Origin: 66-474 sp964489055
GTDB lineage: Bacteria; Pseudomonadota; Gammaproteobacteria; Xanthomonadales; Rhodanobacteraceae
Length of the DNA stretch: 64,000 nt
NCBI GenBank assembly: GCA_964489055.1
Contig: CAZAXF010000001.1
Location: forward strand, 1-64,000
Direction: 5' to 3'
Shown in pieces: positions 51,114 to 58,175 of the stretch. The position numbers and the translations under genes are program-made. Under the pieces are notes generated by a model. It was not told where the DNA came from. It ran no database searches and worked only from the letters and a program-made list of their open reading frames with translations. Numbering within the stretch: position 1 is the first letter of the stretch; the number at the start of each line of letters is the position of its first letter.

Positions 51114-51459
51114 ACTGGAAGACCTGCTGCCCACCCTGGAGCCACCGCCCGGCGGACTGGAACGCCTGCGGCGCAGCGTGGCCGGCACGCGCCCGAAAGT
51201 GCCCGTGCGGCGGTGGCGCCGGGCGGCGGCTGTTGCGGCGCTGTGCGTGGCCGTCGTCGCGGCGGGAACCTGGACGCTTCGGTGGCAGGGCCGCCAGGCG
51301 CACAACCAGGCCGTCGCCCAGGCAATCCGGCAGGCACTGCCTCCGAAACCTCCGGCCAACGGCATCGTCCTCGCCCACGGCGCCGCCCTCGAACTGCCCA
51401 GCGGACAGCCCGACGTGAAACTCTACCTGGTGCAATCGGCGAAGCCGGGGCGCAGGTGA
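51106..51459 (+). CDS. Small single-pass membrane protein, candidate anti-sigma factor
   Basis: A 117-residue protein with a cytoplasmic N-terminus (MRELEDLLPTLEPPPGGLER), one membrane helix (AAAVAALCVAVVAAGTWTL, about residues 40-58) and a short periplasmic part. The gene overlaps the sigma factor gene by 8 bp, and the layout fits an anti-sigma factor. However, the zinc anti-sigma motif (H-x3-C-x2-C) is absent and the N-terminal domain is very short, so the role is uncertain. Confidence 0.6.
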   Translation: MRELEDLLPTLEPPPGGLERLRRSVAGTRPKVPVRRWRRAAAVAALCVAVVAAGTWTLRWQGRQAHNQAVAQAIRQALPPKPPANGIVLAHGAALELPSGQPDVKLYLVQSAKPGRR

Positions 51460-51541
51460 AGGCGCGTACGGAACCGGGTACCCGTTCCGGCATTCGCGGT
51501 CACGTAAGGTTTGTCCGATGGATCGGGCACTCGCTACGCTT

Positions 51542-51602
51542 TCCCGAGTCCCGAGTCCCGAGTCCCGAGTCCCGAGTCCCGAGTCCCGAGTCCCGAGTCC
51601 CG
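51542..51602 (+). repeat. GAGTCCC heptamer tract downstream of phaB
   Basis: Almost nine perfect 7-bp units end exactly at the base before the phaB stop codon (minus strand). It is the longest perfect tract in the window and lies between the convergent sigma-operon and phaB. Confidence 0.95.
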
Positions 51603-52349
51603 TCAGAACGACATGAAATACCCGCCGTTCACCGGAATATTGGCACCGGTGATGAAGCCGGCGTCGTCGGCGGTGAGGAAGGCGACCGTACGGGCGATTT
51701 CCGACGGCTCGCCAAGGCGACCGACCGGAATCTGGGCGACGATCTGGGTACGAATTTCCTCGGGTACCCGCATCACCATTTCGGTCTTGCAGTAGCCGGG
51801 CGACACGCTGTTGACGGTGATGCCCTTCTTCGCCACTTCGCGCGCCAGCGCCATGGTGAAGCCGTGCATGCCGGCCTTGGCGGCGGAGTAGTTGGTCTGG
51901 CCGAACTGGCCGGTCTGGCCGTTGACCGAGCTGATGTTGACGATCCGGCCAAAGCTGCGGCCGCTCATGCTGTCGACGACGTTGCGGCACATGTTGAATA
52001 TGCTGTCGAGGTCGACGTTCATCAGCTCCGACCACTGCGCCTGGCTCATCTTCTTGAGCGAGGTGTCGCGGGTGATGCCGGCCGCATTGACCACGATGTC
52101 GACGCTGCCGTACTCCTTGGCGACGTGCTCGACGAGCGCGGCGCAGTCCTCGAATTTCGAGACATCGGCCGGCGCGAACACGATGTTGCCGTTGTACTCG
52201 CGGGTTTCCTGGCGGAATGCGGCAAGGCGATCCTGGCGGCTGCCGAGGTCGGCGGCGATCACCTGGCGGCCGTCGCGCGCGAGCTGCTTGCAGATGGCGG
52301 TTCCGAGCCCGCCGATGCCACCGGTGACGATGGCTACACGCTTGGTCAT
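51603..52349 (-). CDS. phaB: Acetoacetyl-CoA reductase PhaB
   Basis: PhaB reduces acetoacetyl-CoA to (R)-3-hydroxybutyryl-CoA for polyhydroxybutyrate synthesis. The 248-residue short-chain dehydrogenase has RVAIVTGGIGGLGTAICKQL (glycine motif), VNAAGITRD, NISSVNGQTGQFGQTNYSAAKAG with the catalytic Ser, Tyr and Lys, and the PhaB-type PGYCKTEMVMRVPEEI. It is distinguished from FabG by the GQFGQTNYSAAKAGMHGFT stretch. It lies next to phaR with a palindromic operator between. No phaC or phaA is in this window. Confidence 0.92.
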   Translation of the reverse strand: MTKRVAIVTGGIGGLGTAICKQLARDGRQVIAADLGSRQDRLAAFRQETREYNGNIVFAPADVSKFEDCAALVEHVAKEYGSVDIVVNAAGITRDTSLKKMSQAQWSELMNVDLDSIFNMCRNVVDSMSGRSFGRIVNISSVNGQTGQFGQTNYSAAKAGMHGFTMALAREVAKKGITVNSVSPGYCKTEMVMRVPEEIRTQIVAQIPVGRLGEPSEIARTVAFLTADDAGFITGANIPVNGGYFMSF

Positions 52350-52444
52350 GAATTGATCTCTCTCATGGGGTGGAAATCGGGACGCGCGCGCGGCACCGGC
52401 CCGGCAGTCGCGGATTCTGGCCGCGGATGCCGCATGGCCGCATG

Positions 52445-52459
52445 TGTTGCGCTGCAACA
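52445..52459. promoter_or_regulatory. Candidate PhaR operator upstream of phaB
   Basis: TGTTGCGCTGCAACA is a perfect 6-3-6 palindrome in the 143-bp phaR-phaB gap, about 95 bp before the phaB start. Known PhaR sites are TTGC/GCAA-rich sequences in phasin and pha promoters. The neighbouring phaR makes regulation of phaB plausible. Confidence 0.55.
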
Positions 52460-52492
52460 ATCAAATCATGGTACGTAGCCCGCAAGAGGGTG

Positions 52493-52987
52493 TCAACGGC
52501 TCTTGCGCGGGGGCTTGTCCGGTGCCTTGTCGGCGTCCGCCGCGGGCTTGTCCGGACCCTCGCCACCGGCCTGCAGGGACTTCCACAGCTCGATGTTGCG
52601 CTCGGTGATCTCGTTCAGCATCGACCACGGTGTCTGGCCCAGCAGGCTGTTGAGCTGGTCGCGGAACTTGTCCTGCTGTTCCAGGAAGATCTTCAGGCTG
52701 TTTTCAAGGTATCCGCCCACGAAGCCTTGCATGGCGTCGCCGTAGAAGCGGATGATCTGGGACAGCAGCTCGGTCGAGAAGATCGGCTGGCCGTGCTGTT
52801 CGTGCTCGGCGATGATTTGCAACAGCACCGCGCGGGTGAGGTCTTCGTTGCTCTTGGCATCGCGCACCTCGAAGTTCTCGCCCGACAGCACCAGCTGGCG
52901 AACCTCTTCCAGCGTGATGTAGCTGGAGACGCGGGTGTCGTAGAGCCGGCGGTTGGGGTATTTCTTGATGATGCGCGGTGATGCCAT
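52493..52987 (-). CDS. phaR: Polyhydroxyalkanoate synthesis repressor PhaR
   Basis: PhaR senses PHB granules and represses phasin and pha genes. The 164-residue protein starts MASPRIIKKYPNRRLYDTRV, the invariant PHB-accumulation regulatory DNA-binding domain, and continues ITLEEVRQLVLSGENFEVRD. The middle FYGDAMQGFVGGYLENSLKIF is the PHB-binding helical part. The C-terminus is lysine- and proline-rich. It is transcribed ahead of phaB in the same direction. Confidence 0.95.
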   Translation of the reverse strand: MASPRIIKKYPNRRLYDTRVSSYITLEEVRQLVLSGENFEVRDAKSNEDLTRAVLLQIIAEHEQHGQPIFSTELLSQIIRFYGDAMQGFVGGYLENSLKIFLEQQDKFRDQLNSLLGQTPWSMLNEITERNIELWKSLQAGGEGPDKPAADADKAPDKPPRKSR

Positions 52988-53102
52988 GCCGCAAAATTAG
53001 CATGCCATGCGGCGGCGCACCAGCAAGCGCCCGCACCGGTCGCCGGTGCGGGTCGCGGGAATCCGGAGAAATGGTGCTCGCGAATCCGCCCGGCGGCCGG
53101 GC

Positions 53103-53678
53103 TCACGACGGACGGCTGTCGTCGTTGTTTTCGCCCAGCGGCAATACGGCGTGGCCGTGGGTTTCGTTGATCAGTTCCGCGGCGGCGATGTAGATGCCCA
53201 CGATCGAGGTGACCAGCGCCAGGTAGCCGCCCAGGATGGTCAGCGCGTCCAGGTGCAGCCACTGCGCCAGTGCCCACGCCAGCAACAGCAGGCACAGGCC
53301 GAGCGCGAACAGCATGCGCGCGGTGCCCTCCTTGCGCGCCGCCAGCCAGAAGCAGAATGCCAGGAACGCCCACACGATCTCGTACCAGCCGCGCATGGCC
53401 GCCGACTGCGCGTGCAAGCCGCCGTGCATCGACAGCCACGCGATCCACCAGAAGCCGGCAAAGGAGAGGAACAGGCTGGCGTCCAGCGCGTGCCCACGCA
53501 GGTATTGCATGCAGCCGGCGATCGCCATCACTACGCCCCCGAGCACCACGCCCGTCAGCAACCCCAGCGAGGCGTCGGACGCGGCGAACCACCCGGCCTG
53601 GATCATGCCGGTCATCCACAGCGACAGCGCGAAGGCTGCGTAACCAAGGGTCGATGCGTTGGCGGTCGTATTCATCAT
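53103..53678 (-). CDS. Acetate uptake transporter (GPR1/FUN34/YaaH family)
   Basis: A 191-residue membrane protein with six hydrophobic segments. It begins with STLGYAAFALSLWMTGMIQAG, where the family N-P-A-P-L-G-L motif is represented by N-A-S-T-L-G-Y. The spacing of helices and the C-terminal ALTILGGYLALVTSIVGIYIAA match SatP/YaaH. Members carry acetate or succinate with protons. It lies next to phaR/phaB, a sensible context for acetyl-unit metabolism. Two adjacent ATG codons could start it; I give the outer one. Confidence 0.82.
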   Translation of the reverse strand: MMNTTANASTLGYAAFALSLWMTGMIQAGWFAASDASLGLLTGVVLGGVVMAIAGCMQYLRGHALDASLFLSFAGFWWIAWLSMHGGLHAQSAAMRGWYEIVWAFLAFCFWLAARKEGTARMLFALGLCLLLLAWALAQWLHLDALTILGGYLALVTSIVGIYIAAAELINETHGHAVLPLGENNDDSRPS

Positions 53679-53829
53679 GCCGGGCTCCTCGTGACAACGG
53701 TGGTGCCGCGTCCGGAGGGTTGGCCGATACGGCGACCGTCACCGCGATTATCGACAGGCGATGTGTACAAACAGTCACGACGCCGCCGGACCCGGCAGTG
53801 GCCGGGGCCATCTCCGGTTCAGTCGCAGG

Positions 53830-54942
53830 TCATTGCCCGGCGGCGGACGGTTGCAGCAGCGGGCCGCCGTCCGGGGGCGTGGCGTGAATCGCGCGCGCGG
53901 GCACCGCGAACCGCACGTCGAGGTCTTCCAGCGTACGCATGATCTCGAAATTGATGTGCTGCTGGACATCGCAATAGGCGGTGTAGTCGGGGTCGAGCAT
54001 GTAGTACACGAACTCGAACTCGAAGCCGTACTCGCCGAACGCGCGCAGGTGGCCGCGGTCGAAGCGCACCTTGTCCTCGGCGGTGATGATCGCGCGGCAG
54101 CGTTCGACAATGGCCTCGATGCTTTCGCGCGGGGTGTCGTAGGGCACCCGGAAGCCGAACACCACGCGGCGTTCCTGCATGCGCGCGTAGTTGTGCACCA
54201 GCTCCTTGAGCAGGACCGAATTGGAGACAGCCAGTTCCTCGCCCGACAGCGCCGCGATGCGCGTGGACTTGATACCGACCCGCCGCACCGTGCCCATGTT
54301 GTCGCCGAAGATGATGAAATCGCCGACTTCGAAGGGCTTGTCGAGCCCGATGCTGATCGACGCGAACAGGTCCCCCAGGACGTTCTGCAGCGCCAGTGCC
54401 ACCGCCACGCCGCCGATACCGAGGCTGGCGACGAAGGCGGTGATCTTCACGCCACCTGCCGACAGCAGCGCCAGTGCCAGGGTGATCCATACGACAATCT
54501 GCACGAACCACGTGAGCACTCCGAGCATGACCGGGTTGGCCGGGCCGGATTCGCCGCGCGCGGCCGACTCGCGCAGCAGCATCACCAGCAGCGTGGTGAC
54601 CCACAGCGCGATCTGGATGCCGATCAACGCGCCGGTCACGAGTTGCAGCACGCCCTGGGCTTGCGCTGCGCCTGCGCTTGATTTGCCCAGGTGCATGAAC
54701 TCGAGTGCCACCGCGATCGCGATCAGCAGCAGCAGCCAGCCGCGGGTGGCCTTGGCAACCGCCGCGGCGATGGTGAAGCCCGGTCTCCCGGTACGCCTGG
54801 CCAGGCTGGCCAGGCGCGCGCCCAGGATCGCGATTGCGGCATGGGCGACGATGTAGCCGAGCAACGCGCCACCGCCCGCGATCAACCAGGACAGCATGGG
54901 ATTTCCGAGCCAGGCGGTCTGGTGGATCCACTGTTCGGTCAT
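53830..54942 (-). CDS. MscS-family mechanosensitive channel
   Basis: A 370-residue inner-membrane protein. Four N-terminal helices precede the MscS pore helix VASLGIGGVAVALALQNVLGDLFASISIGLDKPFEVGDFI (about residues 168-210), which carries the Gly/Ala pattern of TM3. The cytoplasmic beta and alpha/beta domains follow (RVGIKSTRIAALSGEELAVS to DPDYTAYCDVQQHINFEIM). It is larger than E. coli MscS (286) because of extra N-terminal helices, so it is a mid-size paralogue. It is not linked to an obvious partner. Confidence 0.9.
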   Translation of the reverse strand: MTEQWIHQTAWLGNPMLSWLIAGGGALLGYIVAHAAIAILGARLASLARRTGRPGFTIAAAVAKATRGWLLLLIAIAVALEFMHLGKSSAGAAQAQGVLQLVTGALIGIQIALWVTTLLVMLLRESAARGESGPANPVMLGVLTWFVQIVVWITLALALLSAGGVKITAFVASLGIGGVAVALALQNVLGDLFASISIGLDKPFEVGDFIIFGDNMGTVRRVGIKSTRIAALSGEELAVSNSVLLKELVHNYARMQERRVVFGFRVPYDTPRESIEAIVERCRAIITAEDKVRFDRGHLRAFGEYGFEFEFVYYMLDPDYTAYCDVQQHINFEIMRTLEDLDVRFAVPARAIHATPPDGGPLLQPSAAGQ

Positions 54943-54982
54943 CGATTCCGTGCCTCTGCCTGTTGCCGGTGCGTGGATTGTC

Positions 54983-56203
54983 TCAGGCGGCCGGTGTCGC
55001 GGGCTCGTGGGAGTCGGAGCCCTGCTGGAACACCCGTTGCATCACGAAATCGGCGCTGATCTTCTCGCCGGTCAGCAGCATGGCCGCAAGTTCGCCGCCG
55101 AGGATCTGCGGCGCGATCACCACGTCGGGTTGCACCAGTTGCACGCGACCCATGTGGTGGGCGTCGTTGACGGCGGCGACGGTGCGCGCGCTTCCCGCCA
55201 GTTCGCGTACCGCCAGTACCACGAAGGCGTTTTCCGAATCGTCGTCCAGCATCGCCAGCACGGCCTGGGCCTTGTCCGCGCCGGCCTTGCGCAGCACGTC
55301 CGAATCGCTGGGGTCGCCCACCACCAGGTCAACCTCGTCCGGGGGGCTGGATTCGGGCTCCTGGCGCACGATCCGCGTCACCGGATGCCCGCGGCGCGCC
55401 AGTTCGCGCCAGGTGTTGGTGGCCAGCGGCGTATTGCCGATCACGACGAAATGATTTTCACGTTGCATGCGGACGCCCTTGTGGCTGACGATGCGTTGCA
55501 GGCTGCGCGTGACCAGCGGCGCGATCACCGCGGTCAGCGAGGTCGCGAACACGGCCACGCCCAGCACGATAACCGAAACCGCGAACAGCTTCGCCTCCGT
55601 GGTCTGCGGGGTGATGTCCCCGTAACCGACCGTGCTCATGGTGACCATGGCGTAGTACAGCGCGCTGACCAGGTCGGTGACCCGGGGCTTGAAATCGGCG
55701 CCCAGGTAATACGTGCCGAAGGTGGCGTAGAGGATCAGCATGACCACCGAGGTCAGCGCGAACAGCGTGCTGGCGGTGACGCTGGCGCGGTCGAACTGGC
55801 GCCACGCAAACCCCAGCAGCGCCAGCAGCAGAACGAAATACCCAAGCAGCAGGTGGGCGTTCGGGTGGTGGCCGAACAGCATGCTGGCGGCGCCGGTGGC
55901 GGCCAGCAGCAGCGCCATCGTCCAGGCCAGGCGCGAGCGCCACAGCAGGCCGAAGGCCATGGTCAGCATGCCGATGCCGATCAGCAGGGGCGGCAGCAGG
56001 CCCGGGGACAGTTCCGAACCGCCGGCCAGCAGTTGCGCGAGGATTGCCCGCCAGTGCCGGCCAAGGTCGGTCTGCAGCAGCCACACGCCGCCCAGCGCCA
56101 GCAGCGCGGCCAGCGGCACGTGCGGAAACCAGTGGCGGCCGCCGATCCGCTTGTGCAACTGCTGGATCCGGTTGCGCAGGAGTTGGCTGGGGCTGGGGAG
56201 CAT
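54983..56203 (-). CDS. kch: Kch-type voltage-gated-like potassium channel with RCK domain
   Basis: A 406-residue potassium channel. Six hydrophobic segments precede the selectivity filter TVGYGD at residues 191-196, and an RCK/TrkA-N domain follows (ENHFVVIGNTPLATNTWREL, then DLVVGDPSDSDVLRKAGADK and VLAMLDDDSENAFVVLAVREL). Length and order match E. coli Kch (417). I chose the ATG at 56203; an ATG 26 codons upstream is in frame but adds only low-complexity residues. It lies 40 bp upstream of the MscS gene in the same direction, so both channels may be co-transcribed. Confidence 0.9.
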   Translation of the reverse strand: MLPSPSQLLRNRIQQLHKRIGGRHWFPHVPLAALLALGGVWLLQTDLGRHWRAILAQLLAGGSELSPGLLPPLLIGIGMLTMAFGLLWRSRLAWTMALLLAATGAASMLFGHHPNAHLLLGYFVLLLALLGFAWRQFDRASVTASTLFALTSVVMLILYATFGTYYLGADFKPRVTDLVSALYYAMVTMSTVGYGDITPQTTEAKLFAVSVIVLGVAVFATSLTAVIAPLVTRSLQRIVSHKGVRMQRENHFVVIGNTPLATNTWRELARRGHPVTRIVRQEPESSPPDEVDLVVGDPSDSDVLRKAGADKAQAVLAMLDDDSENAFVVLAVRELAGSARTVAAVNDAHHMGRVQLVQPDVVIAPQILGGELAAMLLTGEKISADFVMQRVFQQGSDSHEPATPAA

Positions 56204-56308
56204 GGAAGGCCGGCCGGGTGCGATTCCGCGTGGCGCATCGCCTAGGGTGCTCAAGATAGCAAGCGGCAGGCCGGTGGCCAAGCATCGCCGCGGAACGGGC
56301 GTTGCCGC

Positions 56309-56779
56309 TCATGTTGACCGGATGCGCAGGAATTCCGCCGGCGGGCGTTCGATGAACTCGCGCCACACGCGTTCCAGCAGGTCGCGCTGGCTGCCGAAGG
56401 GCACCGCCGCCGCGGCAGCGTCAAGGTCCAGCCAGCGGTGTGCCGTGTGTTCGCCATTGAGCACGACGTCGGCGTCTTCCGCCACGAACGCCACGAACGC
56501 GGGCACCACGGCGATGCTGTCATCGTGCGGCTCGTAGAACTGCTCGCAGAAACTGGTGGCGTACAAGGCCCGCGGCTTCAGCGCGGTTTCCTCGGCGAGC
56601 TCGCGCAGGGCCGCCTGCCAACCCGTTTCCCCGGACTCGACGTGGCCGGCCACGTAACTCCACGCGTCACCAAGATGCCCCCCGGCCCGACGCTGCAGCA
56701 AGAGCACCCGGGCATCGGCACCCTCGCCCCTGAGCACGAACACCGAAACCATCGTGCAGCGGATTGCCGGCCCCGGCAT
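56309..56779 (-). CDS. Nudix hydrolase (possible dihydroneopterin triphosphate pyrophosphatase)
   Basis: A 156-residue Nudix protein. The Nudix box reads GHVESGETGWQAALRELAEETAL, matching G-x5-E-x7-R-E-U-x-E-E with Thr in place of the usual Gly near its end. The N-terminus MPGPAIRCTMVSVFVLRGE and a C-terminal RIRST are not informative. It resembles NudB-like enzymes in length and in the FCEQFYEPHDD segment, but substrate specificity cannot be fixed. The ATG at 56779 follows GAGGAGG by 7 bp and is preferred over the GTG two codons upstream. Confidence 0.8.
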   Translation of the reverse strand: MPGPAIRCTMVSVFVLRGEGADARVLLLQRRAGGHLGDAWSYVAGHVESGETGWQAALRELAEETALKPRALYATSFCEQFYEPHDDSIAVVPAFVAFVAEDADVVLNGEHTAHRWLDLDAAAAAVPFGSQRDLLERVWREFIERPPAEFLRIRST

Positions 56780-56809
56780 TCGCACGCCTCCTCACAACAG
56801 GCAAAAACA

Positions 56810-56876
56810 GGAGTCAGGGTACCCTTTTCGAGGCTGCCAAGAGTTCACTGACGCGGCCAAAGTGTACTCTGACCCC
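56810..56876. repeat. 67-bp element with imperfect terminal inverted repeats
   Basis: GGAGTCAGGGTACCCTTT at the left and AAAGTGTACTCTGACCCC at the right are inverted complements at most positions. The interior has no coding frame. It fills the gap between the TDT transporter stop and the Nudix start, and its structure is that of a miniature mobile or REP-like element. Confidence 0.6.
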
Positions 56877-56883
56877 GGGTTTT

Positions 56884-57918
56884 TCAGGCGCGGCGCGTCA
56901 GGCGGCGCACCATGGCGATGGCGACGACCAGCCATACCAGCAGACTGATGTAGACGCCGAACTCCGGGATCACCAGCAGGTGGTGTTCGCCGGTTGCGTG
57001 CGCCAGTGCGTAGGTGCCGACGGTGTACATCCCGATCGGGAACACGATGTCCCAGTCGTCGACCTCGTACACATTGGGCGTCTTGCTCCATCCCAGCCGC
57101 CAGATTTCCAGTATCGCCAGCAGCGGGATCCACCAAGTCGCGGTGGCCCAGTAGAACAGCGTGAAGCCTTTCACGAACGGCAGCAGGTCGTGCAGGGGAC
57201 CGTGTGGCGGTGCGTTCATCACCACCAGGCTTCCCGCCAGCGTGCTGATGGCCAGGGCGCCCATGTTGATCCAGTACGGCGGCGTGAATTCGCGCGCGTG
57301 CACGCGCAGCAGGACCAGGCGGTAGACCACCAGCGTGATGATCGTCAGGTACCAGGCGCAGCCGACCAGGTACAGGCACATCGCGATCAGCAGCAGGCCT
57401 TCGCGTACCGCAAGGCTGCCGTCGCTTGCCAGCAGCGCGGCCAGCACCGCCAGCGACTGGGTGGCGACCACCACCACCAGCCAGCCGCCATTGATCGTGC
57501 GACGGAAGGATGCTTTTTGCCGGCGCGCGATGGCGACGAAGAAGAACATGTAGTTCAGGACCATCCAGAAGGCGGCACCCAGCACCGCGAGCACGCGCGC
57601 CAGCACCGGCAGCCTCACGACCAGGATGCACTGCGTGCCCAGCACGCAGGTTCCCGCGATCAGTGTCAGGAACGCCGCGCCGCGGCCCGGCGTGGCGAAG
57701 TGCGCCGCCATTTCGCGTGGATGGCGCGCCAGTCGCAGCCCGGTAAGCAGCAGCAGCCATGCGTACGCGGCGAGGTTCAGCCAGAACAACGCGCGTCCCA
57801 GCGTCGGCATGCCGTGCTGGGTGGCGTCGACCGACACGATGCCCGTGGCCATCACCAGCGCGAAACTGCCCGGGTCCAGGCCGCGCGCCCTTGCCATGAC
57901 GTGCTCGATCAGCTTCAT
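56884..57918 (-). CDS. TDT/TehA-family transporter (SLAC1-like)
   Basis: A 344-residue membrane protein with about ten hydrophobic segments of the tellurite-resistance/dicarboxylate transporter (TDT) superfamily. The start contains the family marker LDPGSFALVMATGIVS, and NYMFFFVAIARRQ, WYLTIITLVVYRLVLLR and TPPYWINMGALAISTLAG are typical. Members include the anion channel TehA and plant SLAC1; the substrate here is unknown. The frame continues upstream, but homology begins at MKLIEHVMARARGLDPGSFA. It is divergent from the M28 peptidase gene with a 257-bp gap in which I see nothing else. Confidence 0.85.
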   Translation of the reverse strand: MKLIEHVMARARGLDPGSFALVMATGIVSVDATQHGMPTLGRALFWLNLAAYAWLLLLTGLRLARHPREMAAHFATPGRGAAFLTLIAGTCVLGTQCILVVRLPVLARVLAVLGAAFWMVLNYMFFFVAIARRQKASFRRTINGGWLVVVVATQSLAVLAALLASDGSLAVREGLLLIAMCLYLVGCAWYLTIITLVVYRLVLLRVHAREFTPPYWINMGALAISTLAGSLVVMNAPPHGPLHDLLPFVKGFTLFYWATATWWIPLLAILEIWRLGWSKTPNVYEVDDWDIVFPIGMYTVGTYALAHATGEHHLLVIPEFGVYISLLVWLVVAIAMVRRLTRRA

Positions 57919-58175
57919 CGCGTGTGTCCCTGCATTGTTGCGTGTCGTGGTCGCGGGGCCCGCCTGCCGCCCGCGCCACGCGGAAATGTACCGCGCGCGG
58001 CGGCGCAAAGCAGGTCGCCACGGCCCACGATGCCGGAGGGGCATGTGCGCAATGCATGACGATCGTCCCGTGCACGAGGCGGCGTGTCGGCGTAAAAAGG
58101 GGGGATCCTGCGATCGTGCGGCGCGCCGTTGGCTTCCAGATGCGTCACACGTCACCGACCATGGGGAGAGTGGAC

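Noticed and set aside
51542..51602. CRISPR array suspected from the regular tandem repeat
   Set aside because: The unit is 7 bp without spacers and no cas genes are near.
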